A program made the translations under genes and the position numbers. Source: Blastocatellia bacterium (lineage in GTDB: Bacteria; Acidobacteriota; Blastocatellia; Chloracidobacteriales; JADJPF01). Taken from it: a DNA stretch of 5,486 nt. A model generated the notes under the pieces. The model saw nothing but the letters and a program-made list of their open reading frames with translations. It had not been told where the DNA came from and did no database searches. Numbering within the stretch: position 1 is the first letter of the stretch; every line of letters begins with the position of its first letter. The stretch is taken from contig JAHFUF010000396.1 in the NCBI GenBank assembly GCA_023265235.1, positions 1 through 5,486 of the forward strand. Reading direction: 5' to 3'. Positions 1-5,486 of the stretch are shown in pieces.

Positions 1-17
1 TTTTTGGTTCTTCTATC

Positions 18-30
18 TATCAGACTGATA
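18..30. promoter_or_regulatory. Short perfect inverted repeat just before the first gene
   Basis: TATCAG, one central A, then CTGATA form a perfect 13-base palindrome ending five bases before the ATG at 36. It could be an operator or a small hairpin in the leader of the nuclease-like gene. A 6-bp arm in AT-rich DNA can also arise by chance, and only 35 bases upstream are visible, so the promoter cannot be judged. Confidence 0.2.
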
Positions 31-35
31 AAACA

Positions 36-518
36 ATGGATAATAAATTTGATTACCATATTATTGGGGCTACTGGAGAATTCTTTATAGCCGCTGAACT
101 ATCTCGCAGAGGTATCATTGCTACAATGACAATCAAGAATACACCTCTCATTGATGTTATTGGTACAAACCTAGTGACAGGTGAATCTTTAAACATTCAA
201 GTAAAAACTAAGTCCGAACGAAATACCCAAGGATGGAAACTAGGGAAGAAAGCGGAAAATACCACCACAATTAAGAATCATTTTTATATCTTCGTGGAAC
301 TTAAAGACAAATCAGAACTACCTAGATATTACATTATTCCAAACAATGATTTCGCTAAGTATCAAAAACAAAAACACGCTAATTGGTTAAGTTCTCCTGG
401 GCGGAACGGTTCGATTAGAAAAGACAATGATATTAGAAACTTTAAGCCGGACGGAGAAGATGAAGATTTTGGGCAAAAATATATGAATAATTGGAGCGCC
501 TTAATTAAAAAGACCTAA
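36..518 (+). CDS. PD-(D/E)XK nuclease-like small protein (uncharacterised family)
   Basis: A 160-residue protein, apparently full length. Seen in the sequence: a GATGEFFIAAELSRRG helix with Glu15, then Asp40 in a PLIDVIG strand, then a Gln55-Val-Lys57 strand (IQVKTK). This order of Glu, Asp and Q-x-K matches the catalytic layout of PD-(D/E)XK nucleases, with Gln in place of the usual acidic residue of the (D/E)xK motif. A second beta-rich part follows (FYIFVELKD near 83-91, YYIIP near 98-102), and the end FGQKYMNNWSALI (145-157) looks like the normal C-terminus of a widespread family of small proteins with this fold, usually annotated only as hypothetical. Biochemical activity and target are unknown; a role in DNA cleavage or repair is inferred from the fold. 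ATG at 36 was chosen because the conserved N-terminal helix starts soon after it. There is no Shine-Dalgarno sequence (leader GATAAAACA). The gene has its own terminator and is not co-transcribed with the next pair unless there is read-through. Confidence 0.72.
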   Translation: MDNKFDYHIIGATGEFFIAAELSRRGIIATMTIKNTPLIDVIGTNLVTGESLNIQVKTKSERNTQGWKLGKKAENTTTIKNHFYIFVELKDKSELPRYYIIPNNDFAKYQKQKHANWLSSPGRNGSIRKDNDIRNFKPDGEDEDFGQKYMNNWSALIKKT

Positions 519-531
519 AGGGTCTTTTTTT
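507..531 (+). terminator. Intrinsic terminator overlapping the end of the nuclease-like gene
   Basis: AAAAAGACC (507-515) pairs perfectly with GGTCTTTTT (521-529) across a five-base loop, and the T-run reaches 531. The stop codon TAA (516-518) lies in the loop, so the last three codons form the left arm of the stem. The A/T symmetry means it could also work on the minus strand, but no minus-strand gene ends here. Confidence 0.82.
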
Positions 532-697
532 ATGATATACTCCCAATTAGCACTTTTAACGCACAACTTAGTTACATAATTTGCAAGCTTTCTGCTTTAT
601 TTTCCTGATTATTTAGTTTCCAAACTCCAAATATAGATATTTAAGACTAAATAAATGGCTTACATAAAAGAATTATATACCATTGAGCTAAATAGAC
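532..697. other. AT-rich intergenic spacer with no gene seen
   Basis: The stretch between the first terminator and the promoter at 698 is very AT-rich and has no open frame of note on either strand. I saw no tRNA-like fold, long repeat or clear second terminator. The hexamer AAATAG occurs at 690-695 and again at 703-708, thirteen bases apart and bracketing the -35 box. This is weak as an operator but is recorded. Confidence 0.5.
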
Positions 698-725
698 TTG
701 ACAAATAGTTCACTTCTGCTAAAAT
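698..725 (+). promoter_or_regulatory. Sigma70-type promoter of the two-gene unit
   Basis: A perfect -35 box TTGACA (698-703), a 16-base spacer, and a -10 box TAAAAT (720-725) that matches the consensus at five of six bases. Transcription would begin near 732, giving a leader of about 20 bases before the ATG at 753. AAATAG copies at 690-695 and 703-708 flank the -35 box and could bind a regulator, possibly the winged-helix product of the first gene, but this is speculation. Confidence 0.7.
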
Positions 726-752
726 AAGCCTAGATTATTAAAGAAAAACGTT

Positions 753-1538
753 ATGACTGATGAAACTACAACAAAACTTAAGAGAAACCGCAGTAGTGCG
801 AACCCGAAATTTAACCTACAGCAAACGGTGGGATTCTTAGAGGCCTTATATAAGGCGCTAGGAAAAGGACCTTACTCACGCCAAGCCATTTCCGAGGCCC
901 TAGGACACGGGAAGCTTAACGGTACTTCGATTAGAAAAGCGGCTTCACTTGCCCATTATGGGCTTTTAACCAGGAAGGGCACTGCTTACTCACCAAGTAA
1001 TTTATCTGACCGTATTTTAATGCCAACATCACCGGAAGACAAAGCAAAGGCAATTATGGAAGCCGTTCAGCAACCTACACTTTATGCTAAGCTGATCGAT
1101 AAATATAAAGGACAATCACTCCCAGATCTCTTAAAAAATATTTTGGCTCGGGAATATGGGATAAATGCCAAGTCTTCAGTCGAGGTCGCTGACACCTTCA
1201 TAGAATCTGTTGAATTCGCTGGGATATTAAAGAGTGGCGTAATAACGGCCACGGTTCCAGAAACAACCAAGATCGGCAATTACGACGAAGAAGGCGAAGC
1301 TGAAGAAGTGGATGATCAGGAAGATGATGAATCCGATAATCCACCAATTACCAAAAAAAGTATTAAAGGAAAAACACCACTGGAGTTGCCGTGCGGAATA
1401 ACAGTGTATTACCCAGATACCTTGGCATACAATTTCGCTCTGGGTGAATTTTCAAATGCTATTAAACTCTTAAATGATTTAGGTGTAAAAGCCCTGGAAA
1501 CAGAAACAACAGATGGAGACCAAAATATTTCCGACTAA
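753..1538 (+). CDS. Winged-helix protein resembling DUF5343, first gene of a two-gene unit
   Basis: A 261-residue soluble protein of unknown function. Residues about 20-80 read as a winged helix-turn-helix: a first helix (TVGFLEALYKALG), SRQAISEALG, then a candidate recognition helix in TSIRKAASLAHYGLL and a wing ending at YSPSNLSDRIL. Residues about 91-160 are helical (KAKAIMEAVQQPTLYAKL, then VADTFIESVEFAGIL), an arrangement I associate with DUF5343-type proteins; the match is from memory and not certain. Residues 178-196 are a strongly acidic, probably disordered linker. A small C-terminal element (206-243) has a strand-and-proline pattern, ITVYYPDTL, followed by a helix. There are no transmembrane segments or catalytic motifs. 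A role in nucleic-acid or protein binding is inferred. ATG at 753 sits about 20 bases after the predicted transcription start. The leader is A-rich without a clear Shine-Dalgarno sequence. Its 3' end overlaps the next gene by 26 bp. Confidence 0.7.
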   Translation: MTDETTTKLKRNRSSANPKFNLQQTVGFLEALYKALGKGPYSRQAISEALGHGKLNGTSIRKAASLAHYGLLTRKGTAYSPSNLSDRILMPTSPEDKAKAIMEAVQQPTLYAKLIDKYKGQSLPDLLKNILAREYGINAKSSVEVADTFIESVEFAGILKSGVITATVPETTKIGNYDEEGEAEEVDDQEDDESDNPPITKKSIKGKTPLELPCGITVYYPDTLAYNFALGEFSNAIKLLNDLGVKALETETTDGDQNISD

Positions 1539-2451
1539 AAACTGGGCACAGATTCGGAACATTATCAAACGTATTGGGGAAGGTGAATCAGTATCAAATG
1601 CTGACGAGGGAGACAATTACAATTTTCTAGTTGATTTAAAAATTATCAGCGATGAATCGACTGGTGAATTGACGGAAATCGGAGTGCGACTGTTCGAAGA
1701 AGCATTCATTAAAGTAAACGAGCAAGAAGAAAAAAACATATTAACTCAACAGTTGCTTGGCTATGAGCCTACAATTGCGATACAGCAGTACTTGTGGGGA
1801 CTTGATAATCCCACTATTAGCCAAGTACTAACTGTTTTAAAAAGTACCGGGTATTGGGCTTATGATTCAATGAGTCCCTTAACTCATTTTCTGGATCTGC
1901 TGAACTACTGTTCAGTAGCAACATATAATCGAAAAAACAAAACTATAAAGATACTAATGTCTCCGGACTCTCCAACTGTACCAAAAAGTGTCTTCATAGA
2001 CCCCAATAGACCATTTTCAAACATCATGTGGCTAAAGAGAATCTTAGCGGAATGCACGGGACACATTTACTGGCTAGATAAACACTTCCAGAAAGAAGCC
2101 TTTGAATGGATATGGGCAATAGCTGACGCCACCAAACTAGACACAATACGGATCCTCTCGCTGGATTTAGGAGAAGCAAACCTAAATATTGAAGCAAGAA
2201 ATAATTACAAGCGTCTAAAAAAAGAACTTGCCAATAAGGGTATTGGTTTAGTATGGGCAACGATAGATAGTAAGTTGATTAGGGACGCTCATGATAGATG
2301 GATTATTGGGGGAAACAATTATGTAAGAAATGTGCCGAATGTAAATGCAATTACTTCTGGGCAAAAATCAGAATTAAACATTTCCGATAACTACTTAGAA
2401 ATCTCTCAAAGTTTTGAAGATTACTGGAAGCACTCGACCGAGGTTAAATAA
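1513..2451 (+). CDS. Protein with degenerate phospholipase D-like C-terminal domain (HDR motif)
   Basis: A 312-residue soluble protein. Residues about 40-150 look like tandem winged-helix segments: LKIISDESTGELTEIGVRLFEE resembles a wing-and-helix, and a second lies near 80-148. From about 167 to 305 the pattern resembles the PLD-like fold seen in MIT_C and related domains: HIYWLDKHFQKEAFEWI, the strand IRILSLDLG, an amphipathic helix RNNYKRLKKELANKG, and then AHDRWII with His260, Asp261 and Arg262, followed by a GGNNYVRN turn. Classical PLD enzymes carry HxK(x4)D; here HDR replaces it, so phosphodiesterase activity is doubtful and binding of a phosphate backbone or protein is equally possible. 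The start at 1513 gives a 26-bp overlap in another frame with the upstream gene, indicating translational coupling. The next ATG in frame (residue 120) would remove the N-terminal domain. No family name can be given with confidence. Confidence 0.68.
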   Translation: METKIFPTKNWAQIRNIIKRIGEGESVSNADEGDNYNFLVDLKIISDESTGELTEIGVRLFEEAFIKVNEQEEKNILTQQLLGYEPTIAIQQYLWGLDNPTISQVLTVLKSTGYWAYDSMSPLTHFLDLLNYCSVATYNRKNKTIKILMSPDSPTVPKSVFIDPNRPFSNIMWLKRILAECTGHIYWLDKHFQKEAFEWIWAIADATKLDTIRILSLDLGEANLNIEARNNYKRLKKELANKGIGLVWATIDSKLIRDAHDRWIIGGNNYVRNVPNVNAITSGQKSELNISDNYLEISQSFEDYWKHSTEVK

Positions 2452-2509
2452 GTAGACCCCTCTGATCTCATTATTGTTCTAATATCGGCTATTACTGATC
2501 CCCAAATAG

Positions 2510-2538
2510 AATAAACACGGCTTGAAGTCGTGTTTATT
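2510..2538. terminator. Strong hairpin between convergent genes, probable terminator
   Basis: AATAAACACG (2510-2519) pairs perfectly with CGTGTTTATT (2529-2538). The inner bases G2520-T2528, C2521-G2527 and T2522-A2526 extend it to 13 pairs with a TGA loop. On the plus strand the core stem is followed by TTATTATTTAG, a T-rich though interrupted tail, so it should end transcription of the two-gene unit. It lies between genes that converge and may also stop transcription arriving from the right, although the minus-strand tail is poorer in T. Confidence 0.65.
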
Positions 2539-2558
2539 ATTTAGTAAACATTGATCAT

Positions 2559-2578
2559 CCTGATGAAAGGTCATCAGG
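2559..2578. other. GC-richer hairpin just after the minus-strand membrane gene
   Basis: CCTGATGA (2559-2566) and TCATCAGG (2571-2578) form a perfect 8-bp stem with a four-base loop, and two further pairs (CA/TG) can be added with one bulged T at 2558. It begins 19 bases downstream of the stop at 2598 on the minus strand. No T-run follows on either strand, so it may stabilise a 3' end or pause polymerase rather than act as a full terminator. Confidence 0.45.
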
Positions 2579-2597
2579 TGGAAAAATCGATATTTAC

Positions 2598-3023
2598 TTA
2601 AACCGTCTTGGCTCTTTCTGATTCAATCCTACAGGCCTTATAGCCAGAGCTGAGAAATGCCAACAGCCAAAGCAAACCTATAATTCCAATAAATCCAACT
2701 GTTATAACTGATGCGATTTTATCAATCGCAAAAATAATAGCAGTTACCCCGATGGCCCATTGCTTTCCTCGATACACAAACACACCTAAAACAACATAAA
2801 GTAACAGTATGCTGATTAATAATAATGTTATAGGAGTTTTGAACATGAAAACAATAATGATGGTAAACAAGACTGACAGGAAAATAATCATCGCAGCTTG
2901 TTTTCTGTAAGACTTCCAAATGGATAAGGTATAATAATTAGTTATTTGGTTACTAATTTCTTCGGGGCTAAGTTTAAATGTACCTCCGCTGACTTTAAAT
3001 GATTTCGTTGTGCTATCATTCAT
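2598..3023 (-). CDS. Small four-helix membrane protein, unknown function
   Basis: A 141-residue protein. The first 40 residues are polar and probably cytosolic. Four hydrophobic segments follow at about 43-61, 64-84, 89-107 and 109-126, and the end is a basic tail (GYKACRIESERAK). There is no signal peptide, enzyme motif or metal-binding pattern. I do not recognise a family. The gene starts 54 bases after the end of the two-TM gene and follows it in the same direction, so it may belong to the RHS transcript, but a possible promoter of its own lies in the gap. If the RHS tail is toxic, a membrane protein placed here could be part of the immunity or a second cargo, but that rests on position alone. 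The start at 3023 has an A-rich leader (AGAAACAATTT) without a Shine-Dalgarno sequence. Confidence 0.62.
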   Translation of the reverse strand: MNDSTTKSFKVSGGTFKLSPEEISNQITNYYTLSIWKSYRKQAAMIIFLSVLFTIIIVFMFKTPITLLLISILLLYVVLGVFVYRGKQWAIGVTAIIFAIDKIASVITVGFIGIIGLLWLLAFLSSGYKACRIESERAKTV

Positions 3024-3044
3024 AAATTGTTTCTAATTCATATT

Positions 3045-3073
3045 AATATACGGCTTTTTTTGTTCACTCGCAA
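3045..3073 (-). promoter_or_regulatory. Possible promoter of the four-helix membrane protein gene
   Basis: Read on the minus strand, TTGCGA (plus positions 3068-3073) and TATATT (3045-3050) stand 17 bases apart. They match the sigma70 consensus at four and five of six bases. The predicted start near 3038 would leave a leader of about 15 bases. The -35 box lies just after the TGA stop of the preceding gene. In AT-rich DNA such matches are common, so the call is modest. Confidence 0.35.
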
Positions 3074-3077
3074 ATTT

Positions 3078-3611
3078 TCACTCCAGAATCTTATCCCTGT
3101 ATGTCCCGACACTTATTTTTTTAGAGAGATCGTCATCAAGCTTGATATGTGGGTTTATCTTTAAGATTTGCTGCATAATGGCTTCCAGAGTTTTTGGATC
3201 ATAGTAACCATATGGCAACAGATAACGAGCTTCATTACCCTTAGGTTCTTTATATTCAAATCCAAGGTAATTTGTATATAGTGTCTTTTTTTGTTTAACT
3301 GACACAAAATCTAAAATTTGCCCTGAATCCTTGCCATTAAAGTAACTTGTTATTATTGAGCCTCTAAACTCAATGCGGTTAAAGTTAATAATCCAAAAAT
3401 CTAGAAGAAATTTAATCACCCATAAGACCAAAATAAACAGCCAGAATGATTGATCTTTTAGTGTATTCATTATTCTAAAGTTATCCGTAAGCAATAGAAG
3501 AGCAATAGACATTACAGCCGCCCATGGGATAGTGCTCTGTATAACTATCCTTTTATCAACCCTAAATATTTTATCTGCGAGAGCAGAATAATAAGTACTA
3601 TCTAGTTTCAT
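3078..3611 (-). CDS. Two-TM membrane protein with possible PH-like domain; candidate RHS-linked immunity protein
   Basis: A 177-residue protein. A short polar N-terminus carries basic residues (DKIFRVDKR, 13-21). Two transmembrane segments follow at about 23-42 and 55-76, joined by a short loop. Residues about 77-155 form a beta-rich domain ending in a helix: NRIEFRGSIITSYF, ILDFVSVKQKKTLY, LGFEYKEPKG, YLLPYGYYDPKTLEAIMQQIL. Two TM segments followed by such a domain resemble bacterial PH-like (YcxB-type) membrane proteins; this is a resemblance by pattern only. The ATG at 3611 begins five bases after the TAA of the RHS gene, so the two are almost certainly on one mRNA and coupled in translation. 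In polymorphic RHS loci the immunity gene usually occupies this position, which makes immunity the leading guess; no residue proves it. Stop codon is TGA, and no Shine-Dalgarno sequence is evident. Confidence 0.65.
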   Translation of the reverse strand: MKLDSTYYSALADKIFRVDKRIVIQSTIPWAAVMSIALLLLTDNFRIMNTLKDQSFWLFILVLWVIKFLLDFWIINFNRIEFRGSIITSYFNGKDSGQILDFVSVKQKKTLYTNYLGFEYKEPKGNEARYLLPYGYYDPKTLEAIMQQILKINPHIKLDDDLSKKISVGTYRDKILE

Positions 3612-3616
3612 ATAGA

Positions 3617-5486
3617 TTATTTCTTATTATTTGCTTTGTAACCAGAATACATCACACCGATTGGGGTTTCTACTGTCCACCCAATCCTACCTAACCCGTA
3701 TTGCTGGGCGATGTAGTTACTCATATTAGGAGCCTTGCCTAAGTAGTTTCCAACCCATGAATTAAAGCTCCCGCCTAATACTGCACCGCCAACTTTTACC
3801 GGGTCGACACGACGATCAGTTGCAAATTGACTCGCAGCATTAGTTAATCCAGCACTAGTTGCGGCTACTTTGACTGGGGCCTTAGACGGGGTTAATGCGC
3901 CACCTAAATAACTTATACCCGCTACTTTTGCATAATCTCCAAGAGATGAATGACTACCAGAGACTTTATCATCAATTGCTTGGCTTGCGACGTTCAAACC
4001 TGCGTTTATAGTACCTCTTGCTATAGCTTGAGGATTAAACAAGGCCTTTCCTGCCGTCGATGCTGCAGATTGAACATACGGAGCTACTACCGGGGCTGCA
4101 GCGACGGTTCCTGCGGCAGCAAGACCACCCGCTACTCCTACAACTGCCCCAGTAGCGTATGGACGGTCCATCGCAGTTTGCCATGTAGCACTATTGTTAT
4201 ACAAATAATTTGCAGCATCGCCAACTTCAACTGTAAAGTCGCTCCAAGACTGCTTGCCTGTGATGACATCTTTAAACCATCGACCATCAGGATCGTTAAA
4301 CCGCAGAGGGTTATTACGAGCATGCGCATAGGAATTTAGGCTTTGAGGATCCTCAAGATCAAACCCAATCTGCAAATAAACTGGGTCTTGGCTAATAAAC
4401 TGTCCGCCATCACTCTTGTAATATCTAGCCCCTAGATAGTTCAAAGTAGTATCGGCGTCGTATTCGGACCCCGCAAATTTGCGCTGTTCATCGAATGAGC
4501 CCGCCTTTTGATCAAGTCGGATTGTACCGTAAGGGAAGTAGTCTACTAATTCTTGCTGAGTTGGGGTACTATTCGTCACAATGTTTGCACCAGTTAGGTG
4601 GTCTGTGTGAACGTTGTATACAGCCGCTGATCCTCCAGTACCAGTCACGGTGGCTACTACGCGATTGCCGGCATATATATGTTTAATTCTATTTGAGCCT
4701 TCAATATTATAAAACTTGGTTGGGTAGTATGTAGTAGTTGTGCCATTCGCAAGCTTCATTCTCTGGCCATCATGATCATACGCATAAGTTGAAGTAACCC
4801 CACCGAACACTGCCTGAGTGAGCCTATTATTATAATCCCACGTGTTGCTCAAACCACTCGTAACTGTGAGTAGGTTGCCGTTATTGTCATAGGTGTAGGA
4901 TTTTGATCCGGTAGAAGTTGAAGTTACAGCGTGTGGATTAGCGTAGCTTATGCCCTGGTCGCCTGCGTAAGTATAATTTCCAGGGTCTCCTGCTGTGATA
5001 TTGCCAATCGCGTTGTAAGTGTAGGTTTTGGTATATGTGGATTGACCAGAAGCAACATTAGTAGCAGTAGCCGAAGTCATCCTGTTTAAGTCATCATAGA
5101 CGTAGTCTACTGTCTTCGATGAATTTGTTGGGGACGCATCTACTATCCTAGTAACATTTCCGTTTGCATCATAAGTATAATTTTGATCTTGGAATACTGT
5201 ACCGCTTGATGGGCTTGTATAAGTAACTTCGATATATGGATTATAGTCCGTGTCTGGGTAATCTCCAGATCGATAATATATATAACTGGTATTAGTTGGC
5301 GCACTGTTAATTGCATCATGCCCTTCACGCAGGCCGAGTTTTGTGTAGCCAGTAGGCGAAACCCACCCTATACCAGTACCATTAAGTGCAAAAGTTAAAT
5401 ACTGACTGGTTGTAATACTAGTAAGGTCCTTCCGCTGCGCAGTATCAATACCTTCTGTTGGATTACTAATTACTCCCGCTTGATCA
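3617..5486 (-). CDS. RHS/YD-repeat protein, C-terminal part (5' end outside the window)
   Basis: The frame is open from the right edge to the TAA at 3617-3619, giving 622 visible residues. The ATG at 5080 is internal, because YD-repeat sequence continues upstream of it (YTYDANGNVTRIVD, VYDDLNR). RHS proteins are large secreted or surface proteins whose repeats form a hollow beta shell around a C-terminal cargo that the core domain cuts off. Counting from Met at 5080, YD motifs occur at 19-28, 62-71 and 99-108, then VHTDHLTGANIVTNS (157-171). The RHS core is at about 181-267: YFPYG, RKFAGSEYDADTTLNYLGARYY, QFISQDPV, ARNNPLRFNDPDG. The tail of 217 residues after it has an Ala/Gly/Val-rich hydrophobic stretch (311-335) and ends in YSGYKANNKK. 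I recognise no known toxin fold or nuclease motif in the tail. Two membrane-protein genes follow directly. An insecticidal-type, contact-dependent or surface adhesion role is possible; which one cannot be decided without the N-terminus. Confidence 0.9.
   Translation of the reverse strand, partial: DQAGVISNPTEGIDTAQRKDLTSITTSQYLTFALNGTGIGWVSPTGYTKLGLREGHDAINSAPTNTSYIYYRSGDYPDTDYNPYIEVTYTSPSSGTVFQDQNYTYDANGNVTRIVDASPTNSSKTVDYVYDDLNRMTSATATNVASGQSTYTKTYTYNAIGNITAGDPGNYTYAGDQGISYANPHAVTSTSTGSKSYTYDNNGNLLTVTSGLSNTWDYNNRLTQAVFGGVTSTYAYDHDGQRMKLANGTTTTYYPTKFYNIEGSNRIKHIYAGNRVVATVTGTGGSAAVYNVHTDHLTGANIVTNSTPTQQELVDYFPYGTIRLDQKAGSFDEQRKFAGSEYDADTTLNYLGARYYKSDGGQFISQDPVYLQIGFDLEDPQSLNSYAHARNNPLRFNDPDGRWFKDVITGKQSWSDFTVEVGDAANYLYNNSATWQTAMDRPYATGAVVGVAGGLAAAGTVAAAPVVAPYVQSAASTAGKALFNPQAIARGTINAGLNVASQAIDDKVSGSHSSLGDYAKVAGISYLGGALTPSKAPVKVAATSAGLTNAASQFATDRRVDPVKVGGAVLGGSFNSWVGNYLGKAPNMSNYIAQQYGLGRIGWTVETPIGVMYSGYKANNKK
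4277..4540 (-). other. RHS core domain (self-cleavage region) of the RHS gene
   Basis: This segment encodes the conserved end of the RHS shell: YFPYG, a KFAGSEYDADTTLNYLGARYY block, QFISQDPV and a closing NNPLRFNDPDG. In well-studied RHS toxins the shell is followed by autoproteolysis near a DPxG motif, which here reads DPDG. What follows (3620-4276) is therefore the likely released or variable tail. Cleavage itself is inferred from the family. Confidence 0.75.
4742..5179 (-). repeat. Degenerate YD-repeat region within the RHS gene
   Basis: Protein-level repeats of the pattern Y-x-Y-D/N-x-x-G-N/Q occur at least four times: YTYDANGN, YTYNAIGN, YTYDNNGN and YAYDHDGQ, with related units VYDDLNR and WDYNNRL between. 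The DNA copies have diverged, so this is a protein repeat and not a nucleotide tandem array. More repeats are expected upstream beyond the window edge. Confidence 0.8.

Noticed and set aside
690..708. AAATAG direct repeat around the -35 box as a defined operator
   Set aside because: Only six bases long in AT-rich sequence; kept as a remark on the promoter but too weak for its own feature.
519..752. Possible small RNA or tRNA in the intergenic spacer
   Set aside because: No cloverleaf, no stable long stem and no terminator-like T-run after the one at 507-531.
1082..1279. Minus-strand open frame of 65 codons opposite the winged-helix gene
   Set aside because: Lies wholly inside a convincing gene on the other strand and shows no domain or initiation signal.
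2024..2260. Minus-strand open frame of 78 codons opposite the PLD-like gene
   Set aside because: Shadow of the coding frame on the plus strand; the apparent hydrophobic stretches come from the complement of polar codons.
3950..4339. Plus-strand open frame of 129 codons opposite the RHS tail
   Set aside because: Its Cys/Ser/Arg-rich composition is typical of an antisense shadow of the RHS coding frame; no start signal or family resemblance.
4495..4686. Plus-strand open frame of 63 codons opposite the RHS core
   Set aside because: Overlaps the best conserved part of the RHS gene and has no recognisable features.
4081..5080. Treating the ATG at 5080 as the start of the RHS gene
   Set aside because: The same frame is open to the right edge of the window and encodes YD-repeat sequence (YTYDANGN, VYDDLNR) before this Met, so the gene begins outside the window.
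1..5486. Recoded TGA as glycine, as in some Patescibacteria lineages
   Set aside because: All frames read fully without internal TGA and one gene ends naturally at TGA, so the standard code is sufficient.

Overview
The window is AT-rich bacterial DNA (by eye about 40% GC, with the RHS gene richer than the rest). It holds six protein genes: three on the plus strand in the left half and three on the minus strand in the right half, meeting tail to tail near 2452-2597. The standard genetic code fits. TGA ends one gene and I saw no in-frame TGA inside any other. The RHS core sequence has a style I associate with Patescibacteria (CPR) genomes: an HTDHL motif, an FPYG motif, GARYY, ISQDPV, and an 'ARNNPLRFNDPDG' ending. 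Most starts lack a Shine-Dalgarno sequence and follow A-rich leaders. The promoter at 698-725 is a classical sigma70 type, which argues against Bacteroidetes. The host assignment is a tentative inference.

Left part (1-540): a complete small PD-(D/E)XK nuclease-like protein is followed at once by an intrinsic terminator that contains its stop codon. An AT-rich spacer (519-752) ends in a near-consensus promoter. Middle part (698-2540): this promoter drives a compact two-gene unit. Its first gene encodes a winged-helix protein resembling DUF5343 with an acidic linker. It overlaps by 26 bp a second gene encoding a protein with a degenerate phospholipase D-like C-terminal domain (His-Asp-Arg motif). 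A strong hairpin closes the unit. These two genes look co-translated and functionally paired. Beside a nuclease-like gene they could be a small defence or DNA-processing module, but no function is proven.

Right part (2598-5486, minus strand): the 3' end of a large RHS/YD-repeat gene enters from the right edge. It shows YD repeats, the conserved RHS core and a 217-residue variable C-terminal tail with a hydrophobic stretch. Five bases after its stop begins a two-TM protein with a possible PH-like cytosolic domain. A four-TM small membrane protein follows after 54 bp. The tight spacing fits the usual toxin-then-immunity layout of polymorphic RHS loci, but the tail is not a toxin I recognise and the immunity role is inference.

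I found no rRNA, tRNA, CRISPR array, insertion sequence or attachment site.
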